Positions 1 to 12,334 of a DNA stretch of 64,000 bases are shown here, in pieces. Source of the stretch: Lepeophtheirus salmonis (taxonomy: Eukaryota; Arthropoda; Copepoda; Siphonostomatoida; Caligidae); the NCBI RefSeq assembly GCF_016086655.4, contig NC_052134.2:12090001-12154000 (forward strand), given 5' to 3'. Position numbers and translations under genes: made by a program. The first letter of the stretch is position 1. The number at the start of each line of letters is the position of its first letter. The notes below the pieces were generated by a model. That model was not told where the DNA came from. It worked only from the letters and a program-made list of their open reading frames with translations, and did not search any database.

Positions 1-1627
1 CAACAAAATTAATACTATGAATAGATGTGTGGCTGAGCTCTCTTGATTATTAATGTAACCGGCTATATCGGAAATGATAGCTTCCAGGCGACGGCGTAAC
101 CCGTCTTTTGTCAAAGCGTCCCAGTGCTGCCTGGCATTGGCTTTGAGGGGCTCGTTGTTTGGATGACAGACACTACAGCCCTTCCCTTGAATATGCAAAC
201 AAAAGTTGTGGTCGAGGGGGTTAGAACCAAGGCGTTAGTGGGGAGGGCAAAAGTGCGAAAAAAGAGTTCTAAAGAACTCAAAAGATTATTCAATGGAGTC
301 ATACAACGGAGAGATGGGTTTCTTTCATTGCTAGTGTGAAAAGTGGCCTCTCCACACTCACAATACCATTTTACTACTTCTTTGATAGCTCTCTCGACTG
401 TCTTAACCACCCAGTAATTAATTATCTTTGCAAAGCAAAGTGTGTCAATAGTAAAGTTAAAGTTTTTGTATATTACACAGGATTTATTTCAGAAAAAAAA
501 ACATCATTTTTAAGACTTCTGCAAATTTGCCAATTACTAATTATTTAGTAAACTAATTATCCTTATTTATATCATACAATATGTTGCTATTTAAATTCTA
601 CATTCTTTTGTCTAAGATGAACATCCTTTTGAAACATATTTTTAGTAAAATACCAAATTCCTGTACATGAACAATTGGGAATGTCAACTATCTCATATGA
701 TTTCTAAAACCATGTACAATAAAACTTTAAATGTGTACTACCATTATGAAACAAATAAAAAACTTTTCGGATTTAAAAAAGTTGTTTTATTGTCTTTTAG
801 AAAAGGAAATTATGGTGTTGCAAAAACTATATATATATATTTAAACATTAAGTTTTATGTACCTACGCATATAAATGGTATATGAGAAACTCTACTTCAT
901 TAACTAACCACTTTCCTACCTTTAAATGATGTACACACCGAGGAACAAACGTACTTTAATCCGTGTATGTATAAAGAAATAAAAGCAATTAAAATTGGCA
1001 AAAGTGGAGATGTAAAGAAAAAGAATGGGCAAATAAGCTCTTATCCATGTTTCAAGTAGGGTACCTTTTCTACGTTCTCTTCTCTTCATGTATTAGACAT
1101 ATCTCATTTGTACATGATATAATGTCCTCTAACTTCCCATTTCTCTTATATTTACCAGTTATATCCGACTACCTACTGCAGTCTGCAACTCAACAATAAT
1201 AAAATTGGAAAAAAATATAGTGATATATATATTTGGTCATACATTGCCAAAAAAACATAAAATAAAAGTCAATGTGTTATATTGTCTAAATAAGTCCACA
1301 TTAGCTTAAGGTCAATGTTTCCAAATGCTCGTAAAAACATTATTATGAAAAGGGAAAACCTGCTCGTAAGAAACTGCTGCGATAAAATCAATTAGGAGTT
1401 CCTAATATTATGTGAAGTTGGTTTGTTTATTAAAGTAATATCTAATTGACCCCTACCCTCTTGTTATGGTGTCAAAAAGATTAGATATTTGCTAATTATT
1501 ATAATTGTATCAACAAAAGTGTAAAAGTATGTCTTAAAAAGTGGAAACATCTAGTTGACATTTGGAAGAGTTTTTATTGTATTTTCCAAAGCTGCTATCA
1601 GTATATTTCATTTGTTCAAGAGAGAAC
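1..1627. other. Non-coding sequence upstream of the first visible SK exon
   Basis: No coding region, RNA gene or recognised repeat could be supported here. The sequence is AT-rich with short chance reading frames only. Because the first visible SK exon at 7813 begins mid-codon, this stretch is probably part of an upstream SK intron, but no upstream exon is visible to prove it. Confidence 0.5.
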
Positions 1628-2140
1628 AGGGACGCCCACAGGAGGTGGGCAGGAGGGGCATTAACCCTTCCCCCCCCCAATATTAAGTAATCTTTGCCTT
1701 TTACTGGAAAATTTAATATATATATAATCTTTTTTCGAAACTTTTTATTTTCTATTAGTAGCAATGGATTTTTAAATTTTTCTCCAAAAAAGTTATTATT
1801 TGAAATTTTTTTCCAAAAAAATTAACTTTTAGTGAACAACTGTGGATTTTTAAATTTTTAATTTTTTTTTTTCCAAAAAATGTAACTATTTCTGAATAAC
1901 TAAGGATTTTTGAAAAAAAATTTAAAATTGTTTTCCAAAAATTTTTATTGTAGCACTGTGGATTTTTTTAATTTTTTGAGAAAAACTAAGGATTTTTGAA
2001 AAAAATTTCCTAATTTTTTTTTTTTTTTTCTGTGAAGGGCGGTTGATTTTTAATTTCTTTCCCCAAAATATTAATTTTTTGAAATAACTGTTTCTATAAA
2101 ATTTAATTTTTCAGATTTTTCCTCAAAAAAGATGAGGTTT
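1628..2140. repeat. T-rich repeat family, copy 1 (hAT-like MITE)
   Basis: A GC-rich cap (about 1628-1690, with the motif aggaggtgggcaggagggg followed by a C9 run) leads into about 450 bases of long T runs. Inside, a degenerate motif recurs: 'aactgtggattttt' or 'aactaaggattttt' alternating with 'tttccaaaaaa'. The same cap plus T/A-rich body recurs at 2674-3055, 22520-23045 and 56219-56740, and as a partial copy near 9480-9640. The outer end of this copy reads acagggacgcccac, close to the CAGGGGCGTC end seen at 2674 and 56225. Confidence 0.6.
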
Positions 2141-2574
2141 TGCTAGCGATTTATAACTGTAAGTCCTGGTTGTGCAAGTAATTGAATTGAGGATAGACAT
2201 CGAAGTAAATAGTTCCAGTGAAATGTCCTTGCATTATAATTTGTGTCATAAACTTTTCTCTCACATATGCGTGTAGATGATCTAATATAACGTCAAAATA
2301 AGCCATTATAAGTCACAAAACTTTAAAATCAAGACAAAACCCACAAATACTTATTTGAATGTCATTCAAGCATGTACGTTTTCCTTCTTTTAATCACACA
2401 TTATTACTTTTTTGCGTAAGGGATTGCTAAAAAAGTTCTATATTATAATACCAGGTGTATCACAAATATTTGCTGATTCAGAACGGCAAACTACATGAAG
2501 AATTATGTATTTCAATAGTAAACTGTTGTTAAACTTTTTCTTATTTCGGATGTAATAAACCATAAGGTTAAGAT

Positions 2575-3670
2575 TTATTACAACACAATATGACCTCCAT
2601 TATCCTTAATGATGGCCTCCAACCTGGACCTGAAGGCAAGGTATGACATTCATACCAATTGCTTGTCCAAATCCAGGGGCGTCTGTATGATTATATTTTG
2701 GAATTTTTTTGTAAAAAAATCCAATAAACCATAGTTATTCACAAAATTAAATGTTTTAAAAAAAAATTGAAAAATTAAATTTTTTGGACCAAAGATAAAA
2801 AACCCATAGCTACTTACAGAGAAAAAAGTCTACAGTTATTCACAGGAATGTTTTATTTTTTTGAAAAACAAATTAAAAAATCCACAGTTATTCATAAAAA
2901 AAAGTCAATTCATTTAAAAAAAAAATTCAATGTTAAATTTTTTGCTCTACTATATAATATGACGGAATATTATAAATATTTCTAATAAAAAGCAAAAATT
3001 CCATATTTGGGGGCGGGGCTACACCCCTTCCAGCCCACCCCTATTAAAGCCCCTGATATCGTGGCAAATATATTGAACAGAGCCTCAGTGGTGGGGTGGC
3101 GTTTACCACAGGCCTTGCTCTCCACAAGCGTCCAGAAAGCAAAGTCAAACAGATTCACGTCTGTTTGCCACATTGTCTTGTCCCAAAAAGCCTCACGTTT
3201 TTCTGGAGAAAGGACAGGGTCACTTTGGCCGATTGTACGGGTGTTTAATTCTGTTGAAGAACAACATTGTAATTGGAAAAGCTTCCCTTGACTCATTGGA
3301 TCAAGTAGGACGTCAATTGTATGATTTAGTTGGTCGCCGTGTGGTCATACCCAGACGGGAACCAAATCAAGTGCATCTTGAGCCTATTCTATGGAACAAA
3401 TCCTAGAGGTATTGCTGAGACCGGCTGTTTTGAGGTGGACATGATGTGTTTACCATCAGGAACCTCCTCAAATCCAATACATCGATCATTGAAACGATTA
3501 AACACTTGGTCCACAGCTTGACAATTTCCTTTTTTGTGACTCCAGTACGGAAAAAACAGCAACTTTTACGCGATTTACATGCTCCGTAGTTGTAAAATAA
3601 GAGAACAAAACAAGGAAAATCATTGTTTATCAATAATTTCACATCATAAGTTTTTAAATCATTCAACGCA
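2575..3670 (-). pseudogene. Tc1/mariner transposase relic, split by a MITE
   Basis: Read on the minus strand, 3060-3200 gives the C-terminal transposase pattern 'NLFDFAFWTLVESKACGKRH' followed by 'PTTEAL', which corresponds to the mariner 'SPDLNPLDF.VW..VE.KAC...HP....LK' block. Further upstream on that strand, 3500-3640 gives a weak helix-turn-helix-like piece ('FFRTGVTKKEIVKLW'). The final part of the transposase ('FRSRLEAIIKDNGGHI', a typical Tc1/mariner C-terminus) lies at 2580-2660, separated by the 2674-3055 insert. Stops and frameshifts show that the gene is dead. Confidence 0.7.
2674..3055. mobile_element. 382-bp hAT-like MITE inserted in a mariner gene
   Basis: The element begins CAGGGGCGTC at 2674 and ends GCCCCTG at 3055, which are inverted copies. 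The right end also carries the GC-rich cap (ccccttccagcccacccc) shared with the T-rich family. The interior is A/T runs with the degenerate motif 'tacagttattcac'. Removing it rejoins the two halves of the flanking transposase relic, which shows that it is a discrete insertion. CAGGGGC termini resemble hAT-type ends, but I could not see a clear 8-bp target duplication. Confidence 0.7.
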
Positions 3671-5074
3671 ACTTCGACCTATTAGCATTTAAATTGCTCC
3701 AAAAATGTTTTGATTAACCTAGTGAAGCGGTTTGATTTTATTTTTTTTTCGAATTTCGACTATGGCATCTGCTGAAAAACTAAAATATATTACAGCAGTT
3801 TCGTAAGTATTTATCTACAAAGTTATCTTTAGGTCGCACATCACGATCAAATTATGGAAGAAGGCAAAAACTCATTAAGTTGTCATATATAACAATTTGG
3901 ATAAACATTCTTTTTTTATAAATAATGTGCTTTATAGTTTTTTTCTAAAGTTAGTAAAATTTAATGCGCGTATAGGAGAGATCAAAATTTGCTAATTTTA
4001 TAATAGTGTATTTTTTGGCTTCATAGGGTAGCTTTAGAAAAAAAAACACCTTATTTATATTTTCATATGTTAAAATAATGTTTATCAGAGTTGAAAATGC
4101 AAAATAATGATAAATAATTAATATTGTATTTGATTCCTACTAACAAAAGAAATAACTTTTGTATTCTTTCAAATATAGATCGATATGTGCTACTGAAAAA
4201 TGAGATTGTATTGCAATGACATTTTGCATAGGTTACTTTCTTACCACATGAGTAAGTTTTCCAAGTTAACTGTAATCAAAATCCGAAAAAGTTGACAAAA
4301 ACCACCCTATTGACAATATTATTGAACAATATGTCAAATATTCACATTGAAAAATCAAAGACACATACTGTATTATAATAATATGGATGGGTTTTGTACA
4401 TTTCTATCCGTTGATGCAAAAATAGAGTGAACTTATTTACTTCCTGACCTTGGTTGATAACCAGAAAACTCCTTCCTCCACACACACACACATTATTTCA
4501 TGTGATCTGTAGTACATGAATATATTAGTTATGCAAAAAAAAATACATTTTTCTAATTAGCAATGAAATACTGATATAACGTACTTTTATATTGCCTTGT
4601 ATATATATATATATATATATAACACTTTTATTTATGATATTAAATATAAAAGAGCATTGCAAATTTGCATATATCCATTTATATTCTTCTTATATAGCTA
4701 TATAGTTATGCAGAAATATATTTTAAAAAATAGGAAATTGTGGGACCTTGCTTCTTGAACAACCTAATAAGAAAGTTAATAAGTATCCCTTTTATTAATC
4801 ACATATTTTTGCTTTATAAAAAATATATTTGACATTTTTTCACTTAAAATATGTACCATAAATACAAAATTACGAATTGTTTGACAATTTTACATTATAA
4901 TTAAAAACCCATGTCCCAAACTTTTTGTAGTATGGACCAGTTTTATCATACAAAAATTACGGATCAGATTCCATTTTATCTGTATTAATTATAAATAATG
5001 CAGCGGCCCTATTTCAAATGTAGGGGCGTACACGCGTGGTAAGGGACATGGCCAACAATTTTTCTTGATAGTAC
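3671..5074. other. Non-coding interval with a short TA microsatellite
   Basis: Nothing gene-like was recognised. A (TA)n run sits at about 4602-4621 and an (AC)n run near 4480-4492. A faint match to the mariner terminal repeat of 44170 (tcccaaactttttgtagta) occurs near 4914-4933 and may be the displaced left end of the next element. Confidence 0.45.
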
Positions 5075-5500
5075 ATTTAAAAACTTAAAGTAGCATTATC
5101 ACAGTTTTTTTTTATTATAATGTTTCATTACCTAACCAAACGACAGCTGAAACAAAAGTAAACAAGTGTTGTTTTCATACCATGTCTCGAACTGTAAAAA
5201 TGTTTGAGCAGCAATACAAAAGACAACGCGTCTGCAATCTCATCGGCACCGGTGTCAGTCCCAAGAAAGCGGAAGAGACCATTGGTATCTCCATTTGAAC
5301 TGCCTACATTATCAAGAACTCAATTATAGTCCCATACAGCCAAAAAGAACCAAAACTTCTGAAACAACAATATGACTGACTTCTGGACTGCCTCCATGTG
5401 GCACTCCTGAAGCCATGGCCTCAACTGCATGGACTTTGCAGTTGTGGTTCCACAAAAATCCCGTTCATCATATTGCATGTTTTGGGTACTCACTCTAAAT
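5075..5500 (+). mobile_element. Internally deleted mariner-type element
   Basis: From the ATG at 5182 the sequence reads as a transposase N-terminus with a recognisable helix-turn-helix core ('GTGVSPKKAEETIGISI'), then jumps directly to C-terminal-like sequence (cctccatgtggcactcctgaagcc...). It has in-frame stops. The same deletion derivative recurs at 12335-12831, 44170-44783 and 55310-56186. The right terminal repeat is not clear here. Confidence 0.65.
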
Positions 5501-6795
5501 GTATATAATTATTAAATATTAAGTTTATTTACGAATATGTGAAAATTCAATTTTAGCCCAGTTTTTTTAATGTGAAAATGTATTTTAAGCAATTTGAAAA
5601 ATATAAAAATTTCGGCCAAATTAATAAGAAGAAACTCAGAATTTTCGATATCATTAGAGCCTTTTCATGATTTTAATGTAATAGGTATACAAGATTTTAT
5701 GCTTATAAAAAAAAAGTACAGTTTTAAGATTTTAAAATTGAAACTTTTGAATCCCTTTACAATCAGAGAAGATGGTTAAAAAAAGTCATATTTAAATGGC
5801 TATAGAGTTCATAAACGCCCTTTGAAGACTGAGACTTTACCAATTTTATAAATTTTTGATTAAAATACAACAGAATATCGAATGAAAAGGTCACCTTAAA
5901 AATTGGACACCCTATTACACACACTAAATAAAAATGTAGAAGAGGTTAACCTTTGTGATCTTTGGCCTTTTTGTGACCTTAAAGCTGTACTGTATAAGCT
6001 TAAAATGTTACAAAACTTTTGTTTTAAAAATAAAAAGGCTTCAATAATCACGACATTCGCGAGTTTGTACTTTTTACTTTAAAAATAGATTAAGAAATTT
6101 ACCGGAGATTAAAATTTAATATTTCAAGGGTACTTAAAATATGTTTTGTATCCAGGCTAAAGTTGAATTTGATTTTTACACACACCCCCTCCCATTTTAT
6201 GAAATAGGCAAAAAAAAAATCATTTTCGTTATTTGGAAGTGGAGTCACCTTTAAAAGTAAAATAACTAATAAAATGAAATTGCAACCGTTTAAATTCAAT
6301 CTAAGATTTTATTGTTTATTAATATTTTTTGTAAACAAAATATACAAGACGATAAACACTAGCAAATATTTGTTAATCAATTGTCTTTTTGTGATATATA
6401 TACTATCATTTATCAAGTGAAAAATATAAAAAATATATTTCATTCAATGTAAATATATTCTCTCTCTGCTGCATACATCTATAAATCCCCTAGTCAAAAT
6501 AATAAAAATCATTTGACTTAATCGAATTGAAATATATTTTCATTTCATTGACTTATTATTTGAAGTGAGTAATTTATGAGTACGGAAGATAACATGAGAT
6601 GACAAGAGAATGAAGTAAATAAAGAATGAAGTAACAGTTTTTATTGTATATGCCGGGTTGTCTCTTGAAATCTGAACATGTACTAATTCAATGAGTAATG
6701 AAGGTTGAGTGATTGAAATTGATTCATATTTCGATATATTAACGCCTAAGCAATTAGTTACAAAAAAAAAAGTCATGAGCTCTTTAGCTTACGTA
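5501..6795. other. Non-coding interval, nothing recognised
   Basis: AT-rich DNA without a supported gene, RNA or repeat. Confidence 0.45.
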
Positions 6796-6799
6796 AAAG

Positions 6800-7320
6800 T
6801 GGAAAAAATGACACTTGAACGTGATCAACGAATATGCCGGCAGTAAGTCTGAAACTTTGGAGGAGAAAAGGGCTCTGCCAAAACGCCCAAACTCAACCAA
6901 TTGGAGTAAAAGAAAACAGCCCAGGTCATTCTCGTCAAGTCCATGAGGGCCTTAAGTGGGTGGAAATATTTTTGTGAGGGAGGGGGAGACCACTTTTGAC
7001 ACCAGCTATGAAAGAAATCCATCTCTTCCGTTACAAGACTCTTAAAAATAGTATTTTGAACTATTTTTTGATAAATTTGGCCCCTCTACAGCCCTATTGC
7101 CAACCCCTCGATAACACTTTTTGGGTGCATGTCAAAGTATAGTGTCCATCATCCAAACACTTATGCTCTCAAAGCCACTGTCAGCTAGCACGAAGACGAC
7201 ATGACAGATGACTACATCTGCACTGGGTGCTTGGCCTCCATGTAGATATCATTACCGCTTAGGGTGGCTACATTAATGATTAAGACAGCTCAGACACACA
7301 TCTATTAATACTATAAAATT
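6800..7320 (+). pseudogene. Tc1/mariner transposase relic
   Basis: On the + strand the stretch 7150-7240 reads 'HPNTYALKATVS', a stop, then 'DDMTDDYICTGCLASM'. This fits the C-terminal block 'HPNTDALKATV...W..MTDDYI...C..FR' of Tc1/mariner transposases. Upstream pieces are consistent with transposase sequence but carry stops. Terminal repeats were not located. It lies just upstream of the first visible SK exon and has no relation to it. Confidence 0.55.
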
Positions 7321-7812
7321 TTCTGAAATTCGATGGTTTATTTAGAAATTATATAGCTTTGAAGTTTAAAATTCAAAGTCCTCAGATTTTAATGTACTAC
7401 TCGCTATATGTAAAAAGGACATTCCATGTCAAATCGACTACGGCATGCAACCCGACCTTTTCAAATTAAAATGATTTTGACATAGAAGTTAAAATTGATG
7501 AGTAGGTTTAGTGTGTCAAATTTAAGCACATACTTCTGAGTCATTCATGAGATATAAATACTCGTCTTAGGACCTTTTTGGACAATCACTTAAAGCGTCG
7601 TTTTAATGTCTTATATTTCCGGACGCTACTTTTTCTTGTATATTTTATGATCCAAAAGAGCTTAATTTTTGAAATTTAGTACGTAACTATTTTGAGGCTT
7701 GACAATTCAAAAAATGAAGCCAAAAGTAAAATATTTAAATTTGACCTCAATTTTGATTTTTTTTTAAATCAGAAAAATTAATATTAATATATATTTTCAT
7801 CATCTTTTTCAG

Positions 7813-7954
7813 TTTATCACATCGCCTTGGTCGGAGAAAAGCACTCTTTGAGAAAAGAAAGAGAATAAGTGACTACGCTTTGGTCATGGGCATGTTTGGA
7901 ATCATTACAATGGTGATTGAAAATGAACTTTCCTCCGCTGGTGTATATTCCAAG
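7813..7954 (+). CDS. SK: SK channel exon: N-terminal cytoplasmic edge and S1
   Basis: 142-bp internal exon encoding 47 whole residues after one base that completes a codon split with the upstream exon. It starts after ttttcag and ends before gtaaga. The protein begins LSHRLGRRKALFEKRKRISD, the conserved cytoplasmic motif just before S1 in SK channels, and continues through S1 (about residues 20-37, YALVMGMFGIITMVIE) to VYSK. SK channels are voltage-independent K+ channels of the plasma membrane, opened by Ca2+ through bound calmodulin; they set the after-hyperpolarisation. The exon ends at a codon boundary, matching the in-phase start of the exon at 45443. The family assignment is firm. The symbol is the Drosophila-style name. 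Confidence 0.96.
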
Positions 7955-8300
7955 GTAAGAACAGTTTATTTTATTAATTATAAAAATCAATAATCCCCAG
8001 GATATTCACCTATTGGACAAGTAGGTTAAAAAACTGGAATAACACCTTATTAATTGCTTTCAAAATATGATTTATGAGGAATTTCATTTTGCCTCAGTGA
8101 GACAACATTTTGACATAATTCCAATTATACATTCATTTTGGTATTTTGATTTATATTTTTTTGTAACCTACTTTTAAAAAAGTAAATAATGACAGGAAAA
8201 TTGATTATTACATATTGTTAGAAACATATTTTAAAATAATATTTATTATTTAATTACTATAACTATCTTCATATATATATATATATATATTAGACTTATA

Positions 8301-9152
8301 ATGCTTTATAAGAAACGTTACAATCATCCGATTTAAGCCAAGTATGCCCCGTTCTATTCAGTAACTTGTTGACAAAGAGAATCCATCTACATAATACCCT
8401 TCTCGTAGAAGCCCTTGTCCCTATTGGCAGAAAACTTGGACAGCCAATTTTCATAGACCTCTATTGAGGCCAAATTTGTACCTCCAAGTGTGTTGGTCAT
8501 GGACAGTAACAGGTGTTAGACACTTGGTGCCACGTCTGAACTGTAAGATGGATGTATTAAAACTTTCCATCCGAGCTCCCAGAGCTTCTTGTGTGTCATA
8601 AAAGATGTGTGCGACCTGGTGTTATCTTGATGAAACACGATCCTTCTCCTACACGAATTTATTTTTGTATATTGCTTTCTGCAAATGGATCCATATGGTT
8701 TTACGATCAATTTTCAGCTCCTGGATGATGCTACAAATACTAACATGACGGTTTATCCCGATAATTTTATCGACATTTTTAAGGACAGGCATATCACTGC
8801 GTGGCGTATCATTTATATCAACTACACCAGAAGGAAATTGCTAGAGCCACTGTTGTGCATCACGAACCAAAAGAAAATTGTCTCCTTATGCATCTTAGCT
8901 TTCTACGCATTTTTCCCTTTTAGGTAGTGAAAACTTAAAAAATGTTGAATTTCTTCCTTTGAGACCTCCATACTTGATGCAGAATAATTCACGATTGAAA
9001 AGGCTAAGTGCAATACGGTGGAAAAAGTGTTTTTAGTATACACTCACATCTTAACCTTGCTTTATCGTATTATACGATTTGACCTATTATGAACAAGATA
9101 TACTTATTTTAAAAAAAGGGCGGGAAATACGAAATTCCTGTTTTCTCAAACT
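8301..9152 (-). mobile_element. Mariner element (D34D type), decayed
   Basis: Minus-strand translation of 8516-8680 gives 'VFHQDNTRSHTSF' and 'ELGWKVLIHPSYSSDVAPS', matching the mariner catalytic block 'HQDNARPHT' and 'HPPYSPDLAPSD'. The first Asp is kept, and the last catalytic Asp region ends in a stop. C-terminal sequence follows at 8340-8500 ('SIEVYENWLSKFSANRDKGFYEKGIM'-like in pieces). The right end (about 9087-9152, 'gatatacttattttaaaaaaagggcgggaaatacgaaatt') matches those of 17462-18072 and 26360-26694. The left terminal repeat is lost next to a TA microsatellite (8274-8291). Confidence 0.8.
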
Positions 9153-9479
9153 TATCAAATCAAATATTAATTATCTAAAAACTTCATTAAGTTATAACTT
9201 TTCCATAACTACTCCTTTTTATAGAAAAAAAAACATGAGGGGGAAAAAGGAAGAACCAGTAGATACAAAAGTATCTTAAGACAGTTCCAAAAGAGATGCT
9301 GATAAACATTGTTATTCCTTTATATGTCGTCCCCCACATACAAAAACCACCCTATCTCCTCTCTGGACAAAAACACCAAAAACTCTTATGTGCGTCTTCA
9401 CTAGCTATCCAAGCCCCTAGGCATAAGCGAACTGGAAGATCTCTCACCATAAGTTGTATAGATAAGGACATGTAGTGGT

Positions 9480-9640
9480 ATTTAAAATATACATTTCTGT
9501 GAAAAGCTCTGGATTTGGGAAATTTTTTTCAAAAAAGTTAATTTTTGAAAAATTTGATTTTTTTAATAGTTGTAAATTTTTTAAGTTTGTTTTGTTTTGT
9601 TTCTCCAAAAAAATTCCAAAACCACTCCTCCACCCAAAAA
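9480..9640. repeat. T-rich repeat family, partial copy
   Basis: T/A-run sequence with the family's motifs (agctctggatttggg, tcaaaaaagttaattttt), ending in ccactcctccaccc, a decayed version of the GC-rich cap. The outer ends are not resolved. Confidence 0.4.
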
Positions 9641-9842
9641 AAATAATTATTATTATATGTATATGTAATCCTGCAAACGCAATTTATTACCATTGGATAT
9701 TATCATTGATAGATCAAATATGTTTATTATCCTGTTTGAAAGTATTTAACAATGAAGCATAATTCTAGTACTACAATTAAATGATATTACCTAAGAAACA
9801 TTTTTGAAATCAATATGCATAAAAATTTATATTTATTTCACT

Positions 9843-9925
9843 GGGAGCGACCGGGATTTCAACTCATGCACACTGATTTAATGGCGATTAACTTATACCG
9901 AGCATGATGTCGACTATGCTTTGGG
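9843..9925 (-). repeat. Possible tRNA-derived SINE head
   Basis: On the minus strand the segment contains gagttgaaatcccggtcgct, close to a tRNA T-arm/B-box with its 3' acceptor side. The D-arm side is poor, so it is not an intact tRNA. It is a candidate SINE head only. Confidence 0.35.
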
Positions 9926-10221
9926 TAATGATACCTATTGATCAAAATCTTATGTATATTGGGCAAATTAAAAAAATAAACCAAAAATCAGCATGGTAAT
10001 CCCGACATTTTGAAGAATGTTTTGGAGTTGAGTATCAGCTGTAACAAGAGAGGAGGGGGCGAAGGAAATAAACAAGGACAATTGGCGAGAATGAATCCGA
10101 TGTCGATTATCATAAATATTTACCTCCACAATAAATACTCAAGGTTAACTCTCCGTCTTTTATGAGCACATACTAATCTTCAATCAGGTTTTGAATATAA
10201 TTGAATCTATGTATTACAATA

Positions 10222-10740
10222 TAAGTTTGCCCGCATATCATAAAACTTTTATACATCTCAAAATTGGAGACAGCGACAGCAGAAAGTTTTATTAAATCAT
10301 CAAAACCTTCTAATTATAAAGAAATAATTTCGCCAAATGAAGTAACGTGCAAACTATATTAGGTATTGGATTAGGAGGAGAGTTCTATGAGTCGATTTGT
10401 GGACTGAGGATGAGCCCGGAGGAGATTCCATCTCATTATGTGAATTTCTACGACTATTTCTACGATGTAATCTCCTCCGGCCTGTTTCCTCAGTCTATGA
10501 ATCGACTCCAAGTCCTTCTTTTCCCTCCCATCCCCCCGTGTATACGAATTTATAATCGTCCGAATATCTCGAAAAAGTCGAAGTCCCTCTCCTTCTACTC
10601 CAATGACATTAACATATTCTTCTCTTCACAATGTTATTTTCTGAGTATTTAAAGGTTGGCTAATTTCAATTTCAAATTTCCACCTTTGCTGTCTCCAATT
10701 TTGAGATGGAAAGAGAAAGTATGACGTGTGGGCAAACTTA
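10222..10740. mobile_element. 519-bp foldback element with long terminal inverted repeats
   Basis: The left end (10222-10272, TAAGTTTGCCCGCATATCAT ... catctcaaaattggagacag) is the inverted copy of the right end (10689-10740, ctgtctccaattttgagatgg ... GGGCAAACTTA). TA lies immediately outside both ends (10220-10221 and 10741-10742), as for Tc1/mariner-type insertion. A second inverted pair in the core (about 10370-10432 and 10465-10515; cggaggagattccatc / gatgtaatctcctccg) makes the whole element able to fold into one long imperfect hairpin. It encodes no transposase; the reading frame across 10347-10652 is a by-product of the hairpin arms. Confidence 0.8.
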
Positions 10741-11559
10741 TACAGTGTACCCAAACCTATTTAGGAAACGAAGCTCACAACTCTGAAAATATATAAAAAT
10801 GAAAACCAGTATGTAAAAAACCCAAAACTGAACGTGGTCATTCTAACAATTTTTAGAATATTTTTAAGAGTCGCTTGTAAGTTAACAGAACTGAGGGATT
10901 GAATACTTTCATTTCCTTGACTCTGAGTTTTAAATTTAAAAATTGAATGACAATTAGGATGGATTTGGAAAGTTAAGGAATCAATTTGAGTTGATACAGC
11001 ACTAAAATACATCATATGACTTCTATTTATATTCCCTAATAATCTGTAATGATACTGTAGTTAGTTATTGAATACAATATTTTTTGTTTCATAAAGCAGT
11101 GATGAAAATGAAAAAAAAAGTATAAAGCACCTCAAATGACAAAAACATTCTAGAATTACATTGGCTCAATATTAATGATGTTTGCGAGAATAAAAATATA
11201 TATATATCACATCATAAGGAAGCTCTTATTTCTATATATAAATCGCGGAACATACATACATTTTATACCATTATACACTGGGTTGGAACTAAGTAATCTA
11301 TGTATGTATATACATTGTGTTATACATATGTCAAAAAAGAGACGTGAAATTTGATCGATGCTTCTGTTTCCTTTCGTTTTGCCCCCATACAGAGGGAGAG
11401 AACTCGTGATGGGACAGAAAATATTATTTTTTTGACATAATATGCATCAATTTATTCTAGTACTCAAATATTAAGAATATATGAATAGTAAAGTTATCTA
11501 CACCATGTGTTAGGGATATCGAGGATAAAAACTTAGCCAAGTGTAATCCCTTGTGGAAG

Positions 11560-12106
11560 CTGTTCCGGGGTGGTGGTATTTTTAATCTTTATAAATGCAA
11601 TTAATTATTTACATTTTTCAAAATGCCACCTTCTTTGTCAACCATGGCCTCTATTTTGCCCCTAAAAACACTCCAAATTCTCACAACGTAGTCGTTCCTC
11701 ATTAGCATGTAGTTGAGGTTAGGGCAGGATCCCTTTTCCACATAGCCCCAGATTCCATAAGTCAAGGGATAATGGTGACCAAAAGTTGGCTGGCTAGAAA
11801 TCAGCCAGATTAGATCGGCACCACTCCTGGATTGAAGCGGAATTTGTATGTAGCTAAAGCTTTCTTCTGACGTATGAGGTCATACTAAGATCCCCCACCT
11901 CTCTGCGTACTGTGGCTTCTGAGACAATCAACTCCCCTGAAAGTTTTCCCATTGAACTTGTTGGATTATCCTTGATGGTATCCCCCAATTCCTCCTAAAA
12001 CTCCTCAAACCTCACTTTATTCTGCCCTCCACTCCCTACCTTCTTATCCAGACTTTTTCAATCCCTGATTTTTGTCATGTTACAGCAAGTTTTAGGTCTC
12101 CAATCT
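11560..12106 (-). pseudogene. Mariner-type transposase relic, internally deleted
   Basis: Minus-strand reading from 12075 gives a short leader 'MTKIRD', then 'KSLDKKVGSGGQNKVRFEEF', followed by a second helix-turn-helix-like block ('SSMGKLSGELIVSEATVRREV', split by frameshift). The frame then jumps to the C-terminal 'LMESGAMWKRDP' type region and 'KIEAMVDKEGGI'. The terminal repeat at 12073-12105 (gcaagttttaggtctccaatctgta) belongs to the same family as the ends of 44170-44783. The distal end near 11560 is unclear. Confidence 0.65.
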
Positions 12107-12334
12107 GTAGATTTGGTTTTTTGACTGTTCCTGGTAGAAAAGGTATTTGTACGAAGCCAGAAAAATATTGACCAGAAACCGGACAGATTTTTGTGCTGCC
12201 TCCATTTTATTGAAGGGAACCTAAACAGTAACTTTACTTTTCTCAAGCTGTGATCCTCATTTTTTCATTCTTGAGGAGAGAACATATACGTTTTGAGTAA
12301 ATTTGGTATAAATTTAAACTCCGTTTTTGGACTT

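Noticed and set aside
9843..9925. Functional tRNA gene on the minus strand
   Set aside because: The T-arm side looks good but no proper D-arm, anticodon arm or acceptor pairing could be made.
10347..10652. 101-codon + strand frame
   Set aside because: It lies wholly within the arms and loop of the foldback element and resembles no protein.
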